From: Thermotogae bacterium
GTDB lineage: Bacteria > Thermotogota > Thermotogae > Petrotogales > Kosmotogaceae
Assembly (NCBI GenBank): GCA_003643975.1
Contig: QNAR01000040.1
Span: forward strand, 1 to 10,067
Direction of reading: 5' to 3'
DNA length: 10,067 nucleotides
The notes under the pieces were generated by a model. That model was not told the origin of the DNA, did no database searches, and saw nothing but the letters and a program-made list of their open reading frames with translations. The first letter of the stretch is position 1; each line of letters opens with the position of its first letter. Made by a program: the position numbers and the translations under genes. Below, in pieces: positions 1 to 6,159 of this stretch.

Positions 1-97
1 TGCCTTGTTTGTTAACGAAGTTAGAAGGCAAAAGCTTGTCTAACTGCTCAATAATCTTTACAATATCGCTTTTTGCAAGTTCTTGTGGTACCACCAT
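1..97 (-). CDS. 5' end of an unidentified protein (partial, runs off the window)
   Basis: On the minus strand an ATG at 97-95 opens a frame that stays open to base 1. The 32 visible residues begin MVVPQELAKSDIVKIIEQLD and continue into a short amphipathic, Lys/Leu-rich stretch. Upstream, the same frame meets a TAG about 50 bases before the ATG. An AGGTGGG (118-112 on the minus strand) could be the ribosome site, but its 14-base spacing to the ATG is long; a non-ATG start (ATT) closer to it is conceivable. I recognise no family; a transposase, a regulator or an ordinary enzyme would all be possible. Support rests only on an open frame, a plausible start and the absence of any competing gene, so it may be a remnant. 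Confidence 0.4.
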   Translation of the reverse strand, partial: MVVPQELAKSDIVKIIEQLDKLLPSNFVNKQG

Positions 98-160
98 TGG
101 AATTTGGGAGGCCCACCTTTTTTTGTGACACCCTAATTTCTAATTTAAAATGGTATATTA

Positions 161-189
161 TTGACGCAAAAGTTAAAGATCCTTATAAA
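161..189 (+). promoter_or_regulatory. Sigma-70-type promoter for the DUF3795 gene unit
   Basis: TTGACG at 161-166 and TATAAA at 184-189 are separated by exactly 17 bases, five of six matches to each consensus hexamer. Transcription would begin near 196, leaving a leader of about 35 bases before the GGAGG at 221-225 and the ATG at 232. It is the only good promoter ahead of the DUF3795, HD and methyltransferase genes, which probably share its transcript. The -10 lies at the centre of a large dyad (166-207). Confidence 0.72.
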
Positions 190-207
190 AGGTGAATTAA
201 CTTTTGC
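166..207. promoter_or_regulatory. 42-bp dyad over the -10 and start site, candidate operator
   Basis: GCAAAAGTTAA at 166-176 is repeated perfectly inverted as TTAACTTTTGC at 197-207. Between them CCTT (181-184) and AAGG (189-192) form a second inverted pair with the same centre (between 186 and 187), separated from the outer arms by four mismatched positions on each side. The outer arms start 31 bases apart, about three helical turns, so both would face the same side of the DNA. The dyad starts at the last base of the -35 and covers the spacer, the -10 and the likely start site, a typical repressor position. Only part of it would be in RNA made from this promoter, so a DNA operator is more likely than an RNA hairpin. 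The binding protein is unknown. Confidence 0.6.
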
Positions 208-231
208 TAGTTATCGAAGAGGAGGAATAGC

Positions 232-537
232 ATGGAAAAGGTCGTCGGGGTATGTGGGTGTATTTGCAGTGACTGCAGGATCTACGGAAAGGAGTGTAAG
301 GGCTGCCACGCTATTGAAGGCAAACCCTGTTGGTTGCATGAAGTAGGGCTTGATGTTTGTGATTTTTATGAATGTTGTGTAATTGACAAAGGGCTAAAAC
401 ACTGTGGAGAATGCCCGGAAATTCCATGTGACAGGTTCTGGAAGAATAAAAATCCAGCATGGACAGAAGAACAACATAAAAAAATCGTAGAAGATAGAGT
501 CATTTTGCTTAAAGGATTAGCTCAGAATAAATCTTGA
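232..537 (+). CDS. DUF3795-type cysteine-rich protein
   Basis: A 101-residue protein with thirteen cysteines, at residues 8, 10, 12, 15, 22, 25, 33, 43, 48, 49, 58, 61 and 66. The opening VCGCICSDC and the later HCGECPEIPC with a following aromatic residue are the arrangement I associate with the DUF3795 family. The spacing suggests binding of zinc or an iron-sulfur centre, but the biochemical role is not established. The last 30 residues are charged, probably helical and free of cysteine. GGAGG at 221-225, six bases before the ATG, fixes this start. An overlapping frame that starts at 161 lacks a ribosome site and is discarded. It is the first gene after the 161-189 promoter, and the HD pseudogene follows after 16 bases. 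Family assignment is fairly firm; function is unknown. Confidence 0.82.
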   Translation: MEKVVGVCGCICSDCRIYGKECKGCHAIEGKPCWLHEVGLDVCDFYECCVIDKGLKHCGECPEIPCDRFWKNKNPAWTEEQHKKIVEDRVILLKGLAQNKS

Positions 538-553
538 TCAAGGAAGGGTTTTT

Positions 554-1152
554 ATGGAGAAGGATATTAGCAATCTAGAGATGAGGCTATCAGTGAGATG
601 ACTGAACAGGATTCTATCAATGTTGTTTTCAGAAATGAAGGCTCTTTCAGATGAAGACCGGGATTTACCGATTCGTTGGAGTGTAATGCACATATATACT
701 AGCTCACAAATCGCAAAAATATTGGCGCTTAAACGAGGAATAGATCCAGAATTAGCGGGAATTACAGCGGCTCTTCACGATATCGGCGTAGTAAAGACAA
801 AAAAACGTGAAAACCATGCCGAAGCGGCAAAGAGATATGTATATGAAATTATCGAGACGTATAACTCTACACACAGAGGAAGTCTGCCTTAAATTACCAA
901 AAAAGAAACAGAATTAATTGTAAATGCAATAGTTCAACATAGTCAAAAAGAAATTATCTCAGATAATCCTTTTGTTGAAATCCTAAAAGATGTCGATTCG
1001 CTAGACAGATACTTACATGACGTAAAAAAGAAGGGCCGCACCGTGAAAGGTGCATAAAAGTATTGAAAGAAATCGGGATTAAAGAAGAACCTCATCAATT
1101 AAACAAAAAAGGAGGTAATTCATGGGAGCCAAACAGTACGATAAATATTTAG
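554..1152 (+). pseudogene. HD-domain (HDIG-like) phosphohydrolase, broken by two stops and a frameshift
   Basis: A ribosome site (AGGAAGGG, 541-548) and an ATG at 554 open a frame that hits TGA at 599-601, continues in frame from CTG 602, hits TAA at 890-892, continues to TAA at 1055-1057, and resumes one frame over near 1025-1045 with the peptide ERCIKVLKEIGIKEE. The shifted frame ends at TAG 1150-1152. Reading through the lesions gives a protein of roughly 180 residues with HD-superfamily hallmarks: an early His (VMHIY), the LHDIG metal motif, a third His in ENHAEAA, and a late Asp (LKDVDSLDRY). Such proteins usually hydrolyse phosphoesters or nucleotides; the substrate here is unknown. The frame shift lies beside an A-rich run (1024-1032). 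The 90-residue piece 620-892 keeps the HD pair but lacks the last metal-ligand region, so it is probably inactive. The gene sits between two intact genes of the same unit. Confidence 0.82.
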
Positions 1153-1904
1153 ATCACTGGAAAGTGGATCTATACGAACAGACAGTAACTGAGACAGAAG
1201 ATGTTCAGATGATCAACAAACTGCTTGGCACACGCACAAGACAACGTATTTTTGAGGTGGCCTGTGGTAGCGGCCGTATCCTGGTACCATTGGCAAAAGC
1301 CGGGCATGTGATGACCGGATTGGATATGGACAATCTGATGCTAGCAAAACTCTTTGAAAAGACTCAGGGATTAGAAAACATCACAATAGTTCAGGCGGAC
1401 GCTGTTACAGCCAACTGGGGAGAAGGCTATGATGTCGTGATCCTGGCAGGCAACATCCTGCTTAATATCGTATCCGATGACGATTATAAGGCTACCCAGC
1501 AAAAATTCATCCAGAAAGCTTATTCTGCACTCAAACCTGATGGGTATATGTACCTGGATAACAATGCCTTTGCTCATCCCGAACGATTTTTTGGCCTACC
1601 GGGAGAGCATGTAATTTTTGAGGGTACTGATAGCTGGGGAACTTATGGACGTTATATCCTTGCAAATGAAAAATATGATACACAAAAGCAATTAGTCACA
1701 GGCACACGTAGGTATGAACTCACATTAAAATCCGGCGAAACCTTCTCCAAAGAAGAGAGATACGTTAAGCACGTGCCTACAGTACAACAGATGGAACAAT
1801 GGATAGTTGACGTGGGGTTTACTATCGAGCAGAGATACGGAAATTACAAAGGTGATTCTGTCAGCGAAACCACTCACCGTGCTATTTATTGGGCAAAAAA
1901 GTAG
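1122..1904 (+). CDS. Class I SAM-dependent methyltransferase
   Basis: A 260-residue Rossmann-fold methyltransferase of the UbiE/Methyltransf_25 general type. Motif I is FEVACGSGR (residues 44-52), the acidic residue binding the SAM ribose is in GLDMD (66-70), QADA (91-94) follows the third strand, DVVILAGN (104-111) is motif IV, and LKPDG (137-141) precedes strand five. The region after residue 150 is rich in aromatic and charged residues and probably forms the substrate side. It has no signal peptide or membrane segment, so it should act in the cytoplasm. GGAGG at 1111-1115, six bases before the ATG, sets the start. It follows the broken HD gene, overlaps its shifted tail, and most likely shares its transcript. 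Its codons look richer in G and C than the neighbours, hinting at transfer. Substrate (small molecule, lipid or protein) cannot be told. Confidence 0.88.
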   Translation: MGAKQYDKYLDHWKVDLYEQTVTETEDVQMINKLLGTRTRQRIFEVACGSGRILVPLAKAGHVMTGLDMDNLMLAKLFEKTQGLENITIVQADAVTANWGEGYDVVILAGNILLNIVSDDDYKATQQKFIQKAYSALKPDGYMYLDNNAFAHPERFFGLPGEHVIFEGTDSWGTYGRYILANEKYDTQKQLVTGTRRYELTLKSGETFSKEERYVKHVPTVQQMEQWIVDVGFTIEQRYGNYKGDSVSETTHRAIYWAKK

Positions 1905-1951
1905 TTGGATAAGAAAAAGAAAACAAACCAGATTTTAGCTTGTAACTCATT

Positions 1952-1991
1952 GTCTGAGTGCCTGGCGTCACAGGGAACCGGGACGTCAGAC
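1952..1991. other. Nested inverted repeat downstream of the methyltransferase gene
   Basis: GTCTGA (1952-1957) pairs with TCAGAC (1986-1991), and inside it CCTG (1961-1964) pairs with CAGG (1971-1974) over a six-base loop. The segment is more GC-rich than its surroundings. It begins 47 bases after the methyltransferase stop and could end its transcript, but no T-run follows, so it is not a standard intrinsic terminator. An old element end is another possibility. Confidence 0.35.
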
Positions 1992-2040
1992 GATTTTGAT
2001 TTACCACAATTGTTTGGGGGTGATTACGATATTAAGTACC

Positions 2041-2237
2041 GAGTTACGTGATTCGAGTTACGAGAGCTAAAAAGCCAAAGGACCGAGTTATGAGTTATGA
2101 GTGATGAATTATGAGTTATGAGTTAAGGAGCCGAGAAATCGAGTTGCGTGATTCGAGATCAAGAGCCGAGTTGCGTGATTCGAGTATCGAGTAATGAGAA
2201 GAAAAACATCTAAACCCTAACAACTAAACCCTAGAGC
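2041..2237. repeat. Degenerate heptamer-periodic low-complexity region
   Basis: The stretch is built on a 7-base period. Six tandem units with consensus GAGTTAT fill 2085-2126. The pair GAGTTRC-GTGATTC occurs three times (2041-2054, 2141-2154, 2168-2181), each followed by another GAG. A final block of four units on a CTAAACC theme fills 2210-2237. The units from 2085 to 2161 keep one phase; small shifts separate the other blocks. No reading frame of note crosses it, as expected for a repeat whose unit is not a multiple of three. It occupies much of the roughly 450-base gap between the methyltransferase and galK genes. The function is unknown; replication slippage is the simplest origin. Confidence 0.75.
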
Positions 2238-2279
2238 CGAGACACTGTACCCGGTTTTTCGTAACTTAGGTCCCGGATC

Positions 2280-2310
2280 TTGATTTTATCTTTAAACAGT
2301 AAAGTGATAT
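2280..2310 (+). promoter_or_regulatory. Possible weak promoter for galK
   Basis: TTGATT (2280-2285) and TGATAT (2305-2310) are separated by 19 bases, longer than ideal, which makes this tentative. It is the best candidate I see between the heptamer-repeat region and galK, and would leave a leader of roughly 40 bases. No clear operator is visible beside it. Confidence 0.3.
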
Positions 2311-2358
2311 GCTTGTTAATGCAAAAAGCAAAAAGCTGAAAGGGGGAATATGTAAACT

Positions 2359-3453
2359 ATGAAGTACTATGTTGCACCGGGAAGATTGAATATCATTGGC
2401 GAACATACAGATTACAACGGGGGTTTCGTGTTGCCAGTAGCAATTGACAAATACGTGCAAGTGGGAATCGAAAAATCACATGATGATTTGGTTCATGTAA
2501 AGTCGGAAAGTTTCGGAGAATTCACTTTTGATTCTAAAAACATTTCAGCGACTGATAGCTGGAAAGATTATGTGATGGGGATTTTTGATGTTTTGAAAAA
2601 GGATAAGGGAGTCAATTTTCCGGGGCTGAAGCTCGAGATAAAATCGAATGTACCTGAAGGCGCTGGTTTATCAAGCTCCGCAGCTCTTGAAGTAGCAGTA
2701 ATTACAGCTTTGAACGGTTTTTTGAACTTAAATCTTACCGATGAAGAAAGATATAATTTATCCCAGAAGGCTGAAAATGAGTTTGTGGGTGTTCAATGTG
2801 GCATTATGGACCAATTTGCATCGGTTATGGGTAGAAAAGGCCACGCCTTATTCCTTGATACTGTTAGCATGAAGTATGAATATGTACCTTTGAATACGGG
2901 AGAATATACTTTTGTTGTTATAGATTCCGGTGTTAAACATAGCCTTTCAGATGGAGGTTACAACAAAAGGAGAGAAGAAGCGCAGAAGGCCCTCGAAGAA
3001 TTCGGAGTAAACAGCTATCGCGAATTAAGCCTTTCGCAGCTGTTTATGAAAAGGTCTCAGGTAAGCGAGATAAGTTATAAGAGAGCGATGCATGTGGTTA
3101 CAGAAAACGAACGAGTGAAGGAAGCGGTGGATATCCTGAAACACTCAAACTTCGAAAATCTAGGCAGGGTATTAAACCAAAGCCACGAGTCATTGGCAAT
3201 AGAGTACGAAGTGAGCTGCGACGAAGTGAACTTCATCGTAGATACTCTGAAAGAGATCGATGGCGTTACAGGCTGTCGAATGATAGGAGGCGGCTTTGGA
3301 GGTTCAGTTCTGGCCATTTGCGAGAAAGCCAAAGTTGGGGAAATATCAGCAGAGGTTAAGGAAAAATACAATAAAGAATATGGAAAAGAAGCGAGAGCTT
3401 ATGTGGTTGATTCCTCAGATGGTGCAATGAAGATGGATAATGCGCTCATATAA
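2359..3453 (+). CDS. galK: Galactokinase
   Basis: A 364-residue GHMP-family kinase that phosphorylates galactose at C1 with ATP, the entry step of the Leloir pathway, in the cytoplasm. The galactokinase signature GRLNIIGEHTDYNGG is at residues 8-22, with the catalytic-type Arg at 9. The ATP-binding GHMP loop PEGAGLSSSAAL is at 99-110, the catalytic Asp is D151 in GIMDQFAS, and motif 3, GCRMIGGGFGGS, is at 305-316. The length is slightly below the roughly 380-390 residues usual for bacterial enzymes, mainly through a short N-terminus. The ATG at 2359 is needed to keep MKYYVAPGR. AGGGGG at 2341-2346 is 12 bases away, and an ATG-TAA at 2350-2355 sits between. No galT, galE or sugar transporter gene lies nearby, and the gene appears to be transcribed alone. 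Confidence 0.96.
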   Translation: MKYYVAPGRLNIIGEHTDYNGGFVLPVAIDKYVQVGIEKSHDDLVHVKSESFGEFTFDSKNISATDSWKDYVMGIFDVLKKDKGVNFPGLKLEIKSNVPEGAGLSSSAALEVAVITALNGFLNLNLTDEERYNLSQKAENEFVGVQCGIMDQFASVMGRKGHALFLDTVSMKYEYVPLNTGEYTFVVIDSGVKHSLSDGGYNKRREEAQKALEEFGVNSYRELSLSQLFMKRSQVSEISYKRAMHVVTENERVKEAVDILKHSNFENLGRVLNQSHESLAIEYEVSCDEVNFIVDTLKEIDGVTGCRMIGGGFGGSVLAICEKAKVGEISAEVKEKYNKEYGKEARAYVVDSSDGAMKMDNALI

Positions 3454-3616
3454 TGCTTTGAGAACTTTGGTTTGCACTGTAACAATGGGAGATAGACCCG
3501 TAACCATGAAAGAAGCACAAAAGCCGAGAATATCTTAAAAAAATTTTTGAGGGAGATTTTCTTCAAATTTTAAATAGACTGAACTGGCAGTAGAAAGCAA
3601 GTACTCAAATGAGCTT

Positions 3617-3649
3617 TTGGTGTTTTTCTTAATTAATCTTGTAATTAAG
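3617..3649 (+). promoter_or_regulatory. Perfect dyad with possible promoter upstream of the feo operon
   Basis: CTTAATTA at 3628-3635 is matched by its perfect inverse TAATTAAG at 3642-3649 across a six-base centre (ATCTTG). It overlaps a possible promoter, TTGGTG (3617-3622), 17 bases, TGTAAT (3640-3645), so a bound protein would block it. That would suit an iron-responsive repressor of Fur or DtxR type, but the sequence does not closely match the consensus boxes I know. A second -10-like TAAAAT at 3683-3688 has no good -35. The rest of the 272-base gap 3454-3725 shows no gene; only AT-rich sequence without a convincing terminator follows galK. Confidence 0.45.
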
Positions 3650-3725
3650 CTGCATGAAACAATGAAAAGTGAAAATCCGTGTTAAAATATCACTAATGAG
3701 AAAGTGTCTCAATAAGGTGGTGCCA

Positions 3726-4181
3726 ATGAAAATTACGCTTTCACAGCTTCCGGTTGGTGTCGATGGAACGATCGTTGAAATAAACGCCCCTCATGAACTG
3801 AGGGAAAGATTGTATGGCATGGGTTTCATCAAAGGCCAACGTGTTAAGACCATCAGAAGGGCCCCGTTAAGGGACCCCGTTGTTTACTTAATAAAGGGTA
3901 GCGAAATCAGCTTGAGGGAAGAACTCTCTTCCAAGATCGTTATTGAGTCAAGGTTTTTTTCTCTGGATTTAGCTATTCCCGGGGAATATGTTGTCGATTC
4001 ACTGGTGGGCGGAAGAAGGTTTCTGGAAAAGATGAGATTTATTGGTATTTCAAAAGGCAGCAGAATCAGAGTTGTCAAATCTCTTTCCCGTGGCAAATAT
4101 ATCAGGATCAATAATAATGATGTATTTATTCCTTATAGGCAAGCGATGAGGATAGTGGTGGAGGAATTGCCGAATGAGTAA
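3726..4181 (+). CDS. feoA: FeoA protein with two tandem FeoA domains
   Basis: A 151-residue cytoplasmic accessory protein for ferrous iron uptake by FeoB. Residues 1-75 form a first FeoA (SH3-like) domain with LSQLPVGVDGTIVEI and the hallmark LRERLYGMGFIKGQRV. Residues 80-150 form a second, with GEYVVDSLVGG and EKMRFIGISKGSRIRVV. Most FeoA proteins are single domains of about 75-85 residues, so this is a fused or duplicated form. The ATG at 3726 is chosen because AAGGTGG at 3714-3720 precedes it and FeoA homology begins there (MKITLSQLPVG). An in-frame GTG at 3669 would add 19 basic residues with no homology or ribosome site. Its end overlaps feoB by eight bases, implying translational coupling. 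Identity is firm; how the two domains divide the work is unknown. Confidence 0.92.
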   Translation: MKITLSQLPVGVDGTIVEINAPHELRERLYGMGFIKGQRVKTIRRAPLRDPVVYLIKGSEISLREELSSKIVIESRFFSLDLAIPGEYVVDSLVGGRRFLEKMRFIGISKGSRIRVVKSLSRGKYIRINNNDVFIPYRQAMRIVVEELPNE

Positions 4182-6159
4182 TAGCCACAGTTACAATAAA
4201 GCTGAAGAAATCGGGACTGTTGTTCCTTCCAAATACACGAGTGTTGCTCTTCTTGGCAATCCAAATGTGGGAAAAACCAGCCTTTTTAATGCCCTTACGG
4301 GAGCGAGACAGTATGTTGCCAATTGGCCCGGAGTTACCATTGAAAAGCGTGTTGGCACAATGTTTTATGGAGACAGGGCTTTTAGAATAATCGACTTACC
4401 GGGAACATATACTTTGGGAGCTACGAGTATAGATGAAAAGGTTGCCAGAGACTATCTCATCTATGAATCCCCCGATCTGGTTGTTGTTGTTACTGATGCC
4501 ATGAATTTAGAGAGAAGCCTTTATTTGCTATTGCAGGTATTGGAGCTAAGGGGAAACGTAATCCTTGCCATCAACTCAATAGATGAAGCAAAAAAAGCGG
4601 GAATAAAGATTGACAGCAAAGAGCTAAGCAAGCATTTAGGCATTCCCGTAGTTTTGACTTCAGCTTTTACAGGTGAGGGAATAGGAAATTTAAAAGAAGC
4701 CATGTTGAAGATAAGTCGTTCTGGCATCCACGTACATTATCTTTTTCCAGAACGTATTGAAAAGCTTATTTCAAAATTATCTTCGAGTTTGAAACTTAAA
4801 AAAGAATTAGAAAACTTCGATACACGCTGGCTTTCGATAAAGTTGCTCGAAAGGGACGAGGAAGTTTTGAAATTAACTGGTATAGACCCTGGTGCTGATT
4901 ACTCAGCCGATATAGCAAATTCCAGATACGAATTTATCAAAGAGCTGCTGAAAGATTCTTACAGAGATTCAGAGAAGCATTACTGGGATCTAAATACCGC
5001 CATAGACCATGTGGTTACACATAAATACCTTGGCATTCTCGTTTTTTTTGCCATCATGTACCTTGTTTTCCAGGTGACATACAGCTTTGCAGAACCATTC
5101 ACCACGCTCATTGAAATGGGCTTTAATGCTTTGGGAGCTTTTGTGGATAAATCTGTTCCCATACCCTGGTTAGCTTCTTTGCTATCTGATGGGGTTATAG
5201 GAGGGGTTGGGGCTGTTATTACCTTCGTGCCAAGCATCTTTATCCTCTTTTTGTCTCTTGGAATTCTCGAAGAAACCGGTTACCTGCCGAGAGCAGCCTT
5301 TGTAATTGACAGGGTCATGTATTCTATGAAGCTAAGCGGCAGATCTTTCATGTCGATGTTGCTTGGCTTTGGTTGCAACGTATCTTCTATCATGTCGACC
5401 AGAACAATTTCTGAACCTCAAGAGCGGATTGTGACAATACTGGTTTCTCCCTTTATCAGTTGTAGTGCAAGATTACCGGTATATATCATGATATCCAGCG
5501 TTTTTTTTGGAAAAGCTGCGGGCCTTGCCATCTTTTCGCTGTATGTGTTTAGTGTGCTTTTTACTTTTGCCTCAGCACTTTTATTCAACAAACTGCTTTT
5601 CAAAGGGAAGCCTTCCCCAATGATCATGGAGTTACCCAGATATAGGAAACCCACAATCAGGTCATTGATGTTGTATACCTGGAATCGCGGAAAGCACTTT
5701 CTCGAAAAAGCCGGTACGATAATTCTCGCTGCTTCTATTGTGATCTGGGTACTTTCATATTTCCCAACAGGGAATATTCTCACTAGCTTTGCGTCGATTC
5801 TTGGTAAGAGTCTCGAACCTTTGTTCAGGCCTCTTGGTTTTACCTGGCAGATGGTAACTGCTCTCATTTTTGGCGGTGCAGCCAAGGAAGTCATTGTCTC
5901 AAGCCTCTCAACGCTTTACGGGGCATCATCACTACCGGGTAATCCCGGATTAGCGACGCTGGCGTCTCAGATAACTCCTCCAGTCGCTTTTGGCTTTCTC
6001 ATTTTTGTGCTATTGTACTTCCCGTGTTTTGCCACGATAGCAGCTATAAAAAACGAATCTGGAAGCTGGAAATATGTATGGATAACTGTTCTATATGGGC
6101 TGGGAATAGCTTATCTTTTAGCTCTTATAACGAGGTTAATTGGAGGGGCTTTTTTATGA
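4174..6159 (+). CDS. feoB: Ferrous iron transporter FeoB
   Basis: A 661-residue inner-membrane protein that imports Fe2+ using an N-terminal GTPase. The G motifs are in order: G1 GNPNVGKTS (28-36), switch Thr in PGVTIE (T55), G3 DLPG (74-77), G4 NSID (134-137) and G5 SAFTGEG (163-169). A helical linker domain (about 185-275) precedes roughly nine membrane segments from about 284 to 658, with two Gate domains. Conserved core cysteines are present in GFGCNV (C401), SCSARLPVY (C430) and FPCFAT (C618). It is shorter than the 773-residue E. coli protein, as in several thermophile forms. The start lies inside feoA (ATGAGTAA), with GGAGG at 4160-4164. It gives about 20 residues before the GTPase core, more than is common. 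Its stop overlaps the next start by four bases. Confidence 0.97.
   Translation: MSNSHSYNKAEEIGTVVPSKYTSVALLGNPNVGKTSLFNALTGARQYVANWPGVTIEKRVGTMFYGDRAFRIIDLPGTYTLGATSIDEKVARDYLIYESPDLVVVVTDAMNLERSLYLLLQVLELRGNVILAINSIDEAKKAGIKIDSKELSKHLGIPVVLTSAFTGEGIGNLKEAMLKISRSGIHVHYLFPERIEKLISKLSSSLKLKKELENFDTRWLSIKLLERDEEVLKLTGIDPGADYSADIANSRYEFIKELLKDSYRDSEKHYWDLNTAIDHVVTHKYLGILVFFAIMYLVFQVTYSFAEPFTTLIEMGFNALGAFVDKSVPIPWLASLLSDGVIGGVGAVITFVPSIFILFLSLGILEETGYLPRAAFVIDRVMYSMKLSGRSFMSMLLGFGCNVSSIMSTRTISEPQERIVTILVSPFISCSARLPVYIMISSVFFGKAAGLAIFSLYVFSVLFTFASALLFNKLLFKGKPSPMIMELPRYRKPTIRSLMLYTWNRGKHFLEKAGTIILAASIVIWVLSYFPTGNILTSFASILGKSLEPLFRPLGFTWQMVTALIFGGAAKEVIVSSLSTLYGASSLPGNPGLATLASQITPPVAFGFLIFVLLYFPCFATIAAIKNESGSWKYVWITVLYGLGIAYLLALITRLIGGAFL

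Noticed and set aside
85..94. GTGGTACCAC palindrome
   Set aside because: It falls on the first codons of the minus-strand frame and a 10-base palindrome of this kind is common by chance.
105..126. Possible intrinsic terminator on the plus strand (TGGG-AGG-CCCA then seven Ts)
   Set aside because: The stem is only four pairs and is separated from the T-run by two bases; no plus-strand gene upstream is visible to need it.
161..346. A 61-codon frame overlapping the DUF3795 gene
   Set aside because: It starts at a TTG that is the -35 of the promoter, has no ribosome site, and overlaps a well-supported gene in another frame.
599..601. TGA in the HD gene as a selenocysteine or readthrough codon
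   Set aside because: No stem-loop is evident after it and the same frame has a further TAA and a frameshift, so decay explains it better.
2041..2237. CRISPR array
   Set aside because: The repeats are 7 bases, degenerate and contiguous, without unique spacers of constant length, and no cas gene is nearby.
3535..3575. AT-only inverted stretches as a galK terminator
   Set aside because: Pairings are A/T runs with mismatches and no GC stem; the fold would be too weak to claim.
3669..3725. GTG start extending feoA by 19 residues
   Set aside because: No ribosome site stands before the GTG, the added residues are basic and unlike FeoA, and AAGGTGG before the ATG at 3726 is well placed.
5418..5894. 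Long open frame on the minus strand opposite feoB
   Set aside because: It lies wholly within a conserved feoB region, has no recognisable motif, and is explained as a shadow of that coding sequence.
6024..6155. Longer form of the membrane protein starting inside feoB
   Set aside because: The extra 44 residues come from the out-of-frame feoB coding region, and GGAGG at 6142-6146 points to the ATG at 6156.
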